64,000 nt of DNA from Geodermatophilus dictyosporus (GCF_900115505.1 NZ_FOWQ01000007.1:186001-250000); one strand, 5' to 3'. Positions 52,124 to 60,124 are shown, numbered from the stretch's first letter. Notes: generated by a model from the letters alone, not told the origin. Translations and numbers: made by a program.

Positions 52124-53079
52124 GACTGTCCTCCGGTGGGGGTCGGGCCCGCGATGGCGGGTTCCGGCCGGGCGGTCGGGATCGGGAGCTGGGGCCCGGC
52201 GGCGTGCTGCACCGGGATGTCGGGGGCGACCTGGCGGACGAGCGGGCCGAGCAGCGGGACGGCGGCCACCTCGACCACCGCCGTGGCGCCGCTGGTGGCC
52301 AGCGCCCGGCAGGTGGCCTCCCACTGCACCGGCGAGGTGAGGTGGGCGCGCAGGCACCGGGCCAGCTGGTGGGGGTCGCGGGTGGGGCGGCCGTCGGCGT
52401 TGGGCACCACGGGCACCTCGGGCGCCGACCAGTCGAGGTCGGCGAGCGCGGGACCCAGGTGCCGGGCGACGGGTTCCATGAGCGGGCCGTGGCAGGCGGC
52501 CCGTCCCGGGAGGCGGACCAGGTCCAGGCCGGCCGCGAGCACGGTCTGCCGCGCCCGGGCCAGCTCCTCGCAGGTGCCCGCGAGCACCACCTGGGCCGGC
52601 CCGTCGAACTCCGCGATCGTCAGCGTGCCCCAGCCGCCGACCTCGGCGACCGCCGCGCGGGCCACCTCCCCGGCGCCCGGGCCGATGACCGCGGCCATGC
52701 CGGCGCAGGACGGGCGCGGCGAGAGGGACAGCAGCTCGGCCCGCCAGTGCACCAGCTCGACCACCTGGTCCAGCGGCAGCGCCCCGGAGGCCACGAGCGC
52801 GGCGTACTCGCCCACCCCGTGCCCGGCGACGGCGACCGGCTGCAGGCCGCGGGCGACCAGGCTGCGGTAGCCGGCGACGCCGGTGACCACGACCTCGACG
52901 TGCGCCGCCACCGGGTCGCTCAGGTTCAGCGGGTCGCGCCACCACTCGGCCACGTCCCGCCCGACGAGCGCGGAGGCCTCCTCGGCGACCTGCCGGGCGG
53001 GCTCGTCGCCGAGCCAGGCGTCGAGCGTGCCGGCGCGCGCGCCGCCCTCCCCGGCGAGGACGACCGCGGCCCGGGTCAC
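52120..53079 (-). CDS. Malonyl transferase-like (FabD-fold) protein lacking the Ser nucleophile
   Basis: A 319-aa protein of the acyl-CoA:ACP transacylase fold. The nucleophile elbow normally reads GHSxGE but here is GHGVGEY, with Gly88 in place of Ser. The second catalytic residue, His in RAACHGPLMEPV, is retained. It therefore cannot form the usual acyl-serine. It may be a structural partner, bind malonyl-ACP, or use another mechanism. The position between aromatase and cupin, with coupled start and stop, shows it is a stable part of the operon. Confidence 0.85.
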   Translation of the reverse strand: MTRAAVVLAGEGGARAGTLDAWLGDEPARQVAEEASALVGRDVAEWWRDPLNLSDPVAAHVEVVVTGVAGYRSLVARGLQPVAVAGHGVGEYAALVASGALPLDQVVELVHWRAELLSLSPRPSCAGMAAVIGPGAGEVARAAVAEVGGWGTLTIAEFDGPAQVVLAGTCEELARARQTVLAAGLDLVRLPGRAACHGPLMEPVARHLGPALADLDWSAPEVPVVPNADGRPTRDPHQLARCLRAHLTSPVQWEATCRALATSGATAVVEVAAVPLLGPLVRQVAPDIPVQHAAGPQLPIPTARPEPAIAGPTPTGGQS

Positions 53080-53576
53080 CTCGCCGCCTCCGGGGTCCGC
53101 CCGGCGGCCGCTTCCACCTTCTCCTTGATGATCCCCATCTGGACCTTGGAGTTGCCGTCGATCCGGCGGGTCATCCCCTCGGTGTCGATCGGCGCCTGCG
53201 GCCGCATCCGGAAGTCCTGCACCCACCGCATGCGGGTGCCGGTCCCCTCGCGCTCGTAGCTCCAGAAGATGTCCATGAACTCGAACGGCCCGGGCTCCAC
53301 GCGGCGGGCGCGGACCGTGTGGGTGGCCGGGTCGAGGGTGCGCTCGGACACCCAGCTCCACACCGTCCCGTTCTCGTCGGGGTGCATCGAGAGCCGGAAG
53401 CGGAAGTAGGTCTCGGTCTGCTCGAGGATCTCGATCGAGGCGTACTCGGTGAACAGGTCCGGCCACGAGGCCAGGTCGTTGGTCATCCGCCACACGTGCT
53501 CGAGGTCGGCGTCGATGACGATGGAGTTGTCGGTGTGGCCGGCGGTCTCGGTGCCCGGCTCCACGGTGCTGCTCAT
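53076..53576 (-). CDS. Aromatase/cyclase (SRPBCC fold)
   Basis: A 166-aa single-domain START/SRPBCC protein. NSIVIDADLEHVWRMTNDLASWPDLFTEYASIEILEQ is the typical opening of TcmN/WhiE-type aromatase/cyclases, and RMRWVQDFRMRPQAPID is a conserved strand-loop. It would close and aromatise the first ring of the nascent chain on the ACP. Only one domain is present, against two in actinorhodin-type didomain enzymes, which points to a non-reduced chain (C9-C14 type folding is common for such monodomains). Confidence 0.92.
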   Translation of the reverse strand: MSSTVEPGTETAGHTDNSIVIDADLEHVWRMTNDLASWPDLFTEYASIEILEQTETYFRFRLSMHPDENGTVWSWVSERTLDPATHTVRARRVEPGPFEFMDIFWSYEREGTGTRMRWVQDFRMRPQAPIDTEGMTRRIDGNSKVQMGIIKEKVEAAAGRTPEAAR

Positions 53577-53605
53577 GAGCGGTTCCTCCTGGTGGTCGGG
53601 CCGGC

Positions 53606-53869
53606 TCAGGCCATGCCGGCGGAGTTCGACGCGGTGGCGTTCACCGTGTCGACGATCTCGCCGAGCGTGTAGAGGTCCGGGTTCTCCTCGGGCATCTCGG
53701 TGCCGTAGCGGTCCTGCAGCGCGGTCTGCATCGACAGGAAGGCCAGCGAGTCCAGGCCGATGTCGGCGAAGTGCGCGTCGCGGTCGGTGGTGTGCGCGCT
53801 GGCGGGCAGGCCGGCCTTCTCGGACAGCAGCGCCATCAGGTCGTCGAGAGTGAAGGTCGTGGCGGACAC
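53606..53869 (-). CDS. Acyl carrier protein
   Basis: An 87-aa ACP. The phosphopantetheine attachment site is the Ser in DIGLDSLAFLSM (about residue 41). Four helices and an acidic surface are as expected. It carries the growing polyketide. Its GTG lies 34 bp inside the 3' end of accC, an unusually deep overlap, with GGAGAGA as ribosome site. Confidence 0.95.
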   Translation of the reverse strand: MSATTFTLDDLMALLSEKAGLPASAHTTDRDAHFADIGLDSLAFLSMQTALQDRYGTEMPEENPDLYTLGEIVDTVNATASNSAGMA

Positions 53870-55344
53870 GGGATCTCTCCTTCGGTGGAGCGGTCCGGCC
53901 GCGGGTCCGCGGCCGGGGTGGGGACGAGCTGGAGTCCGCCGCGGGCGGCCGGGAGGCCGGGCGCGGCGTCGTCGAGGGAGGCGGCGCGGGCGAGCACCGC
54001 GGGCAGGCACCGGTCGAGGAACTGCACGTCGTGGCGGTCGGCGACGACGTCGGGGTCGCGCAGCAGCGCCCGGTGCAGCGCGATCGTGGTGTGCACGCCG
54101 GGGCCCTCGACCCGCATCTCGGCCAGCGCCCGGTCCATCCGCCGGATGGCCTGGTCGCGGTCGGGCGCCCAGACGACGAGCTTGCCCAGCAGCGAGTCGT
54201 AGTCGGGGCTGACGGTGTCGCCCTGCCGGTAGCCGGTGTCGAAGCGGGTCCACGGGCCGTCGGGCACCTGCAGCACCTCGAGCCTGCCGGGTGCCGGCGC
54301 GAAGCCCCGGGTGGGGTCCTCGGCGTTGATCCGGCACTCGATCGCCGCACCGCGCGGGACGACGTCCTCCTGCCGGAACGCCAGCCGCCGGCCGGCGGCG
54401 ACGAGGATCTGCTCGCGCACGAGGTCGATGCCGGTGAGCAGCTCGGTGACCGGGTGCTCGACCTGGATGCGGGCGTTCATCTCCATGAAGAACGCCGCGC
54501 CCGAGCCGTCGACGAGGAACTCCATCGTGCCCGCGCCGGTGTAGCCGACCGAGAGGGCGCCGTGCACGGCCAACCGGCCGAGCTCGGTGCGCTGCTCGGG
54601 GGTCAGGTGGCCGGCCGGGCCCTCCTCGAGCAGCTTCTGGTGCCGCCGCTGCAGGGAGCAGTCGCGCTCGCCGAGGGAGACGCCGTTGCCGTGGGCGTCG
54701 CACAGGATCTGCACCTCGACGTGCCGCGCGCCGGACAGGAAGCGCTCGACGTAGACCGTGGGGTCGCGGAAGACCGCCCGCGCCACCGCTCGCGTCGTGA
54801 CGAACGCCTCGTCGAAGTCCTCCGGCGCCCGGACGACGGTCATCCCGCGGCCGCCACCGCCGGCGGCGGCCTTGACGATCACCGGGTAGCCGATCTCGTC
54901 GGCGATCGCCCGGCCCTCCTCGGCGGTGCGCACCGGCTCGACCACGCCGGGCAGCAGCGGCAGCCCGGCCTCGGCCATCAGCCGCCGCGCCGTCGCCTTG
55001 TTGCCCATCTGCTGCATGACCGCCGGGGGCGGCCCGACGAAGGTCAGCCCCTCGGCGGCACAGATCTCGGCGAAGTCGGGGTCCTCGGAGAGGAAGCCGT
55101 AGCCGGGGTGGACGGCGTCGGCGCCCGCGCGCAGCGCCGCCTCGACGATGTTGGGCACGTGCAGGTAGCTGCGGCGGGGCGCCGGCGGCCCGATGTGCAC
55201 GGCCTCGTCGGCCATGGCCACGACGGCCGAGTTGCGGTCGGAGGTCGAGTGGACGGCGACCACCTCGATGCCCAGCTCCCGGCAGGCGCGGGCGATCCGG
55301 ACGGCGATCTCGCCGCGGTTGGCGATGAGCAGCCGGTCGATCAC
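53836..55344 (-). CDS. accC: Acetyl-CoA carboxylase, biotin carboxylase subunit
   Basis: A 502-aa biotin carboxylase. LLIANRGEIAVRIARACRELG opens the N-terminal domain, HPGYGFLSED and KAAAGGGGRGM form the ATP-grasp phosphate loop, FMEMNARIQVEHPVTE carries the metal and carbonate ligands, and ECRINAEDP is also present. The C terminus is extended by about 50 low-complexity residues that read over the ACP start. It carboxylates the biotin on the adjacent AccB. GTG start, coupled to accB (GTGA). Confidence 0.95.
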   Translation of the reverse strand: MIDRLLIANRGEIAVRIARACRELGIEVVAVHSTSDRNSAVVAMADEAVHIGPPAPRRSYLHVPNIVEAALRAGADAVHPGYGFLSEDPDFAEICAAEGLTFVGPPPAVMQQMGNKATARRLMAEAGLPLLPGVVEPVRTAEEGRAIADEIGYPVIVKAAAGGGGRGMTVVRAPEDFDEAFVTTRAVARAVFRDPTVYVERFLSGARHVEVQILCDAHGNGVSLGERDCSLQRRHQKLLEEGPAGHLTPEQRTELGRLAVHGALSVGYTGAGTMEFLVDGSGAAFFMEMNARIQVEHPVTELLTGIDLVREQILVAAGRRLAFRQEDVVPRGAAIECRINAEDPTRGFAPAPGRLEVLQVPDGPWTRFDTGYRQGDTVSPDYDSLLGKLVVWAPDRDQAIRRMDRALAEMRVEGPGVHTTIALHRALLRDPDVVADRHDVQFLDRCLPAVLARAASLDDAAPGLPAARGGLQLVPTPAADPRPDRSTEGEIPCPPRPSLSTT

Positions 55345-55844
55345 CGCGCGCCCCCCGCCGGCCGCAGGAGCATGAGGACCTGGTCGTACTCGACCGACTC
55401 GGCGTCGCCGACCAGCACGTCGGCCACCACGCCCGCCTCGTCGACGACGATCGGGTTCATCAGCTTCATCGCCTCGACGATCCCGACGGTCTGGCCCGGC
55501 TCGACCTCGTCGCCGACCCGGACGAAGGGGTCCGCGCCGGGCGAGGGCGCCGCGTAGAACGTGCCGACCAGGGGGGAGCGGACGGGGGTGCCCTCCGGCT
55601 CGGCCGGGGTGGCCGCGGCGGCGGTCGCGGGGACCACCGCGGCGACCGGTGCGACCGCCATGACCGTCCCCTCCGCGGGACCGGTGGCCCACTCGACCTC
55701 GACGGCACGGTCGCCGTCGCGGACGGTGAGCCTCCGCAGTCCCGCGGGCAGGTCACGGGCGAGGGCGACGACCTCGTCGTGCAGGTCGCGCACCGCGTCG
55801 GGGTCGGGCCCCGCGCTCCGGGTCGAGAGCTCGCTGGCGGCCAT
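55341..55844 (-). CDS. accB: Biotin carboxyl carrier protein of acetyl-CoA carboxylase
   Basis: A 167-aa BCCP. The C-terminal biotinyl domain holds GIVEAMKLMNPI with the biotinylated Lys at about residue 132. A flexible Ala/Pro/Val linker (about 60-85) joins it to the N-terminal segment. The beta-strand VRSPLVGTFYAAPSPGADPFV is the standard BCCP thumb region. It shuttles carboxybiotin between AccC and the fused carboxyltransferase encoded just upstream. Confidence 0.95.
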   Translation of the reverse strand: MAASELSTRSAGPDPDAVRDLHDEVVALARDLPAGLRRLTVRDGDRAVEVEWATGPAEGTVMAVAPVAAVVPATAAAATPAEPEGTPVRSPLVGTFYAAPSPGADPFVRVGDEVEPGQTVGIVEAMKLMNPIVVDEAGVVADVLVGDAESVEYDQVLMLLRPAGGAR

Positions 55845-55847
55845 CGG

Positions 55848-57581
55848 TCAGCTCCCCACGGTCTGCAGCGGGCGGCCGTCGTCGCCGCTGATGCGGGCCA
55901 GGCGACGGGCACGGGTGTCGAGCAGGGTGGCCGCGTCGAGCCGGCAGACGTCGTCGAGCTCGCGCACCAGCGCCCGGCGCAGCAGGCCGGCCGCGGCCAG
56001 CGGGTCGGTGTGCGCACCGCCGGGTGGTTCGGGGACCACCGCGGTGGCGATCCCGGCCGAGCGCAGGTGGGCCGCGCCCAGCCGCATCGCGCGGGCCGCC
56101 GTCGGGGCGGCCACCGCCGTCCGCCACAGGATCGCCGCGCACCCCTCCGGGCTGATCACCGACAGGAAGGCGTTCTCCATGACCAGCAGCCGGTCGGAGG
56201 TGCACAGCGCCAGCGCGCCGCCGCTGCCGCCCTCGCCGGTGACCACCGAGACCACCGGCACCCGCAGCCGGCTGCTGCGCAGGATCGCCTCGGCGATCGC
56301 GTGCGACTGCCCGCGCTCCTCGGCCTCGGGTCCCGGGTGCGCACCGGGGGTGTCGACCAGCGTCACCACCGGCAGGCCGAAGGACTCGGCGTGGTCGAGC
56401 AGCCGCAGCGCCTTGCGGTAGCCCTCCGGGTGCGGCATCCCGAAGTTCCGGGCCACCCGCTCGCGGACGGTGTGCCCCTTCTCGTGGCCCAGGACGACGA
56501 CGCGGCGCCCGCCGATCGAGGCCACCCCGCCCACGACGGCGGGGTCGTCGGCGAAGACCCGGTCCCCGTGCAGCTCGACGAAGTCGTCGAAGGCGGTGTG
56601 CAGGTAGTCCAGCGTCGTCGGCCGCTCGGTCACCCGCGCCCGCTGGACGACGTCCCACGGGTCGGCGTCGGCGTCGTCGGTGTCGACGTCGGTGTCGACG
56701 TCCTCGTCGGCGTCGGTGTCCGTGTCCTCGGCGCGGTCGGCCGGCGTCGCGGGCCCGGCGCCGTGCAGGGCGAGCAGCCGGACCAGCAGCGGCCGCAGCT
56801 CCGCCCGGCTCTCGACCCGGTCGACGAGGCCGTGGCTCATGAGGAACTCGGCGGTCTGGAAGTCGCGGGGGAGCTCGGCGCGGATCGTCTCCTGCACCAC
56901 CCGCGGCCCGGCGAAGCCGACGTGCGCGCCGCGCTCGCCGACCAGCACCGAGGCCAGCGTGGCGAAGGAGGCCGAGACGCCGCCGTAGGTGGGGTCGGTG
57001 AGCACGCACACCGACAGCAGCCCGGCCTCGCGCAGCCGGCCGAAGGCGCAGCTGACCCGGGCCATCTGCAGCAGCGAGAACACGCCCTCCTGCATCCGCG
57101 CGCCGCCGCTGGCGCACACGGTGACCAGCGGCAGGCCGCGCTCGAGGGCCAGCTCGGCGGCGCCGCTGACGCGGCGGCCGACCTCGACGCCCATCGAGCC
57201 GCCGAGGAAGCCGAAGTCCATGACGGCGAGGACCACCTCGGCGCCGCCGATGCGGGCGGTGCCGACGACGACGGCCTCCGACTCGCCGGAGCGCCGCTCG
57301 GCCTCGGCCAGCCGGTCGGGGTAGTCGCGCAGGTCGGTGAAGGCCAGCGGGTCGGGCGTGCTCGGGGCGAAGTACGCCTCGGTCCAGCTGCCGGGGTCGG
57401 CGAGCAGGTCGATGCGGGCGCGGGCGCTCAGCCGCAGGTGGTGGTCGCACTCGGGGCAGACGTGCAGGTCCCGGTCGAGTCGCTTGCGGTAGAGCAGCCA
57501 GCCGCAGGCGGGACAGGAGACCCACCCGCCCGGGGGCTGCGGCGCGGGGACCGGTGGGACCGGGGTCGCCGAACGTGTCAT
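55848..57581 (-). CDS. Fused acetyl-CoA carboxylase carboxyltransferase (beta-alpha)
   Basis: A 577-aa protein joining both carboxyltransferase halves. Residues about 20-275 are AccD-like, with a zinc ribbon CPACGWLLYRKRLDRDLHVC region (CxxC...CxxC), GGSMGVEVGRR and SGGARMQEG. Residues about 320-570 are AccA-like (GHEKGHTVRERVARNFGMPHPEGYRKALRL, FVDTPGAHPG-type VDTPGAHPGPEAEERGQ). The linker is a run of alternating Asp and Thr/Val/Ala (about 283-305). It transfers CO2 from biotin to acetyl-CoA to give malonyl-CoA for chain extension. GAGGAGG precedes the ATG. Confidence 0.93.
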   Translation of the reverse strand: MTRSATPVPPVPAPQPPGGWVSCPACGWLLYRKRLDRDLHVCPECDHHLRLSARARIDLLADPGSWTEAYFAPSTPDPLAFTDLRDYPDRLAEAERRSGESEAVVVGTARIGGAEVVLAVMDFGFLGGSMGVEVGRRVSGAAELALERGLPLVTVCASGGARMQEGVFSLLQMARVSCAFGRLREAGLLSVCVLTDPTYGGVSASFATLASVLVGERGAHVGFAGPRVVQETIRAELPRDFQTAEFLMSHGLVDRVESRAELRPLLVRLLALHGAGPATPADRAEDTDTDADEDVDTDVDTDDADADPWDVVQRARVTERPTTLDYLHTAFDDFVELHGDRVFADDPAVVGGVASIGGRRVVVLGHEKGHTVRERVARNFGMPHPEGYRKALRLLDHAESFGLPVVTLVDTPGAHPGPEAEERGQSHAIAEAILRSSRLRVPVVSVVTGEGGSGGALALCTSDRLLVMENAFLSVISPEGCAAILWRTAVAAPTAARAMRLGAAHLRSAGIATAVVPEPPGGAHTDPLAAAGLLRRALVRELDDVCRLDAATLLDTRARRLARISGDDGRPLQTVGS

Positions 57582-57607
57582 CAGTTGCCTCCTCGCCACC
57601 CGCGCGA

Positions 57608-57934
57608 TCACTCGGGGGACGACGTCCAGTGGTAGAAGCGGCGGGCCATCGCGTCCTGCGGTGAGCGCCAGCCGGGGTCGTAGGCCTCGATGTAGGGCTT
57701 GAGGTCCTCGCTGACGGCGCGGAAGGCCGGCAGCGACTGGGCAATGCGCATCGCCTCGGCGGCGGGCCGGTCGAAGTCGACCAGGTGCACGTAGATGCCG
57801 TGGAACTGGTAGAGCGAGCGGCGGAGCACCCCGATCTCGTACGGCGCCGACGTCGCGTCGTGGCGGCCGAAGGCGGCGGCCACGTCCTCGGCGTGGTCCG
57901 GCGCCATCCGCGCGATGATCATCGTCTGGTCCAC
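57608..57934 (-). CDS. TcmI-family polyketide cyclase, first gene of the operon
   Basis: A 108-aa TcmI-like ferredoxin-fold cyclase: TMIIARMAPDHAEDVAAAFGRHDATSAPYEIGVLRRSLYQFHGIYVHLVDFD is close to TcmI in spacing, and the end reads ARRFYHWTSSP. It probably closes a late ring of the aromatic polyketide. GGAGGTCCC precedes the GTG. It is the promoter-proximal gene of the 15-gene unit. Confidence 0.92.
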   Translation of the reverse strand: MDQTMIIARMAPDHAEDVAAAFGRHDATSAPYEIGVLRRSLYQFHGIYVHLVDFDRPAAEAMRIAQSLPAFRAVSEDLKPYIEAYDPGWRSPQDAMARRFYHWTSSPE

Positions 57935-57986
57935 GGGACCTCCTCCGTCGTCCGCCACCCGGGGAGCCCGAGGTGGCGTGGGGATG

Positions 57987-58018
57987 ACGCTAGGAACGGT
58001 GTGGGCCCCGCCACACCG
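57987..58018 (-). promoter_or_regulatory. Promoter region and operator candidate of the PKS operon
   Basis: On the minus strand a -10 TAGCGT (57987-57992) lies about 50 nt before the first start codon. A perfect inverted repeat, CGGTGTGG-N6-CCACACCG (57997-58018), covers the -35 position. A protein bound there would block or replace -35 recognition. Confidence 0.6.
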
Positions 58019-58316
58019 GCCAGGCGTCGGGAAACGGCGCCCACCCGGCGGGGGAGAGCCCTGCGACCCCGGACGGCGGGAGGGCGCCGGCACCGTCCGG
58101 AGGGCCCGGTCGGGTCCGCTCCGAGGAGGGGCAACCCCGACCTGCAGGACGGCGGGTCCCGCTCCGGGGAGGGGTCGCAGGCACGACCCGGGTATGAACT
58201 CGCCGCTCGTCCGGGCCCGCGGCGCCGTTCGGGTTGGCCAGCGACCGGGGAACCGCCTAGCTTTCGGCTCCTGACCTGCCAGCTCGCGCCTCGGGCGCCG
58301 GAGAGGAGCGGAGCGG
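58019..58316. other. Divergent intergenic region before the LuxR-type regulator
   Basis: About 300 bp without a gene. A degenerate direct repeat, CGGGTCCGCTCCGAGG-like, occurs at 58111-58131 and again at 58153-58174. A promoter TTGGCC-N18-TAGCTT (58234-58239 and 58258-58263) points toward the regulator at 58317, whose ATG is preceded by GAGAGGAG. Confidence 0.5.
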
Positions 58317-59066
58317 ATGGGTGGACCGGAGCACGACGTCCCCGGTGCCGTCGTGCCCGGGTCCGGTGCGTCCGCGGCCGGATCGTCCGGGGTCGGCCCG
58401 CCGATCCGGGTCCTGGTCTGCGACGGGCACGACGTCCTGCGGCGCGGGCTGCGCACCGTGCTGCGGCGGGCGCCCGACGTCGTGGTCGTGGGCGAGGCCG
58501 CCGACGTCGACGAGGCGCTGGCCCTGGCCGCCGGCGTCGCGCCCGACGTCACCCTGCTGGGCCTCGACACCCGGCGGACCGCGGTGCAGGAGCTGGTGCG
58601 GACGCTGAGCCGCACGGGCAACCGGGTCGTGCTGCTGGGCGAGGCCGCCGTGAGCAGCGACGTGGTGGAGGTGCTCAAGGCCGGCGCGCGGGGCTACGTG
58701 CACGCGGCGGTGAGCTCCCAGCGGCTGGTCGAGGCCGTCCGGGCGGTGGCCCGCGGGGAGACCGTGCTCGACGCGTGCGTCGCCGGCGAGCTGCTGCACC
58801 GGCTCGACGGCGACCAGCGGCCGGAGGACGGCCCGGCGCACAACCCGCTCACCGCACGCCAGCAGGCCGTCGCCGAGCTGGTCGCCGAGGGGCTGACCAA
58901 CGCCGAGATCGCCGACCGGCTCCGGGTGAGCCGGGCGACGGTGAAGGGTCACATCACCGTGGCGCTGCGCCGGCTCGCCCTCCGTGACCGCACGCAACTC
59001 GCCATCCACGTGCACAGAGCGTCACGACGCGGTGGCGGCGCGAACGTCCTGCCCGCGGAGGGCTGA
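58317..59066 (+). CDS. LuxR-family regulator with degenerate receiver domain
   Basis: A 249-aa protein. After a ~28-residue Gly/Pro/Ser-rich lead, a receiver fold (about 30-145) lacks the key residues: the phosphoacceptor position reads LLGLDTR (Gly for Asp), and the conserved Lys position reads GYVHAAVS. The LuxR helix-turn-helix (about 175-235) is intact: LTARQQAVAELVAEGLTNAEIADRL. It is probably controlled by ligand, protein contact or abundance rather than phosphorylation. Its divergent position makes it the prime candidate for regulating the PKS operon. Confidence 0.88.
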   Translation: MGGPEHDVPGAVVPGSGASAAGSSGVGPPIRVLVCDGHDVLRRGLRTVLRRAPDVVVVGEAADVDEALALAAGVAPDVTLLGLDTRRTAVQELVRTLSRTGNRVVLLGEAAVSSDVVEVLKAGARGYVHAAVSSQRLVEAVRAVARGETVLDACVAGELLHRLDGDQRPEDGPAHNPLTARQQAVAELVAEGLTNAEIADRLRVSRATVKGHITVALRRLALRDRTQLAIHVHRASRRGGGANVLPAEG

Positions 59067-59142
59067 AGGGGTCGCGCGTCGGCATCCGTGGTGGTACACC
59101 GCTTGCTCGACGGATCCTGGACGAACGCTGTGAGAAAACTGC

Positions 59143-59170
59143 GCACGACATGGTCGTGCACCGTTACCCT
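59143..59170 (+). promoter_or_regulatory. Palindrome and -10 box of the second LuxR-type gene
   Basis: GCACGAC-N3-GTCGTGC (59143-59159) overlaps the expected -35 region of a promoter with -10 TACCCT (59165-59170). The position fits repression or autoregulation. Confidence 0.5.
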
Positions 59171-59254
59171 CGGTGGGGTCCGGAGAAGACGGACGGGTGT
59201 CGGAGGGGTCGGCGTCGAGGCGCGGGGGGAGCGTCGAGCCGTCGGGGGGACGAC

Positions 59255-60091
59255 ATGGACCACGAAGGACTCGCACCGGACACGACGATCGCGGGGCTGC
59301 GCCAGCGCGGTCCCGGCCAGACGGGTGGGCGACCCACCCCGCACGAGGTGGCCCGGCCGCCTGCACCACGGGTCGCGGGGCCGCAGGGACCGGTGCGGCC
59401 CGCCCCGATCCGTCCGATCGCCGGGCGGCCGCCGACGAGCCTGGTCTGCGTGCTGCTCTGCGAGGACCAGGAGGTCTTCCGGATCGGCATGCGCGAGGTG
59501 CTGGAGGCGCAGCCGGACATGGCCGTGGTGGCCGAGACCACGCACCTGCCCGAGGCGCTCGAGGCGGCCGACGAGTGCCGCACGCAGGTCGTCGTCGTCC
59601 GCCAGGGGCTGGTGGCCGGCGCGGCACTGCCGCTGCTGCGCACGCTGTGCCGGCGCGACACCGCGGTGCTCGTGCTCGCCGAGCCGGGGACGGAGTCCGA
59701 GCCGGAGGTCGTGGAGATCCTGCAGGCCGGCGTCCGCGGCTACCTGCCGCGCCGGTCGGACGCGCAGCGGCTGGTCGACGGGGTGCGGGCGCTGGCCCGG
59801 CACGAGGCCGCGCTGGACCCGGCGGCCACCGACCAGCTCGTGCAGTACCTGACCGACCCGCAGGCCCGCCCGGCGCCGGCGGTGCGCCCGCTGGACCGGC
59901 TCACCGAGCGCCAGCGCGAGGTCGCCGAACTGGTCGCGCAGGGGCTGAGCAACGAGGAGATCGCCTCGCGGCTGTTCCTCAGCCTGGCGACGGTCAAGAG
60001 CCACCTGACCGCCTCGATGCGCCGCCTGGACGTCCGCACCCGCACGCAGCTGGCCATCCTGGTCAACCGCGACTCCTCACCCGCCGCCTGA
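59255..60091 (+). CDS. LuxR-family regulator with degenerate receiver domain, second
   Basis: A 278-aa protein, paralogous to the gene before it. A disordered Pro/Arg-rich lead (about 1-65) is followed by a receiver fold (about 66-185) that begins LLCEDQEVFRIGMREVL but has VVVVRQGLVAG where the phosphoacceptor Asp should be, and YLPRRSD in place of the Lys motif. The LuxR domain (about 205-270) is intact: LTERQREVAELVAQGLSNEEIASRL. GGGGGGA precedes the ATG at 59255; an in-frame ATG 105 nt upstream would add an Arg-rich tail. Confidence 0.86.
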   Translation: MDHEGLAPDTTIAGLRQRGPGQTGGRPTPHEVARPPAPRVAGPQGPVRPAPIRPIAGRPPTSLVCVLLCEDQEVFRIGMREVLEAQPDMAVVAETTHLPEALEAADECRTQVVVVRQGLVAGAALPLLRTLCRRDTAVLVLAEPGTESEPEVVEILQAGVRGYLPRRSDAQRLVDGVRALARHEAALDPAATDQLVQYLTDPQARPAPAVRPLDRLTERQREVAELVAQGLSNEEIASRLFLSLATVKSHLTASMRRLDVRTRTQLAILVNRDSSPAA

Positions 60092-60124
60092 GGACGGTCC
60101 CCGCCGGCTGCCGGGCGCGTCCTC
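60090..60124 (+). terminator. Hairpin after the second LuxR-type gene
   Basis: GAGGACG (60090-60096) pairs with CGTCCTC (60118-60124), with a GC-rich interior that can pair further. It starts at the stop codon. Confidence 0.5.

Noticed and set aside
58195-58200. GGGTAT as a SigB-type -10 box
   Set aside because: No GTTT-like -35 lies at the right spacing, and a better sigma-A-type promoter lies downstream at 58234-58263.
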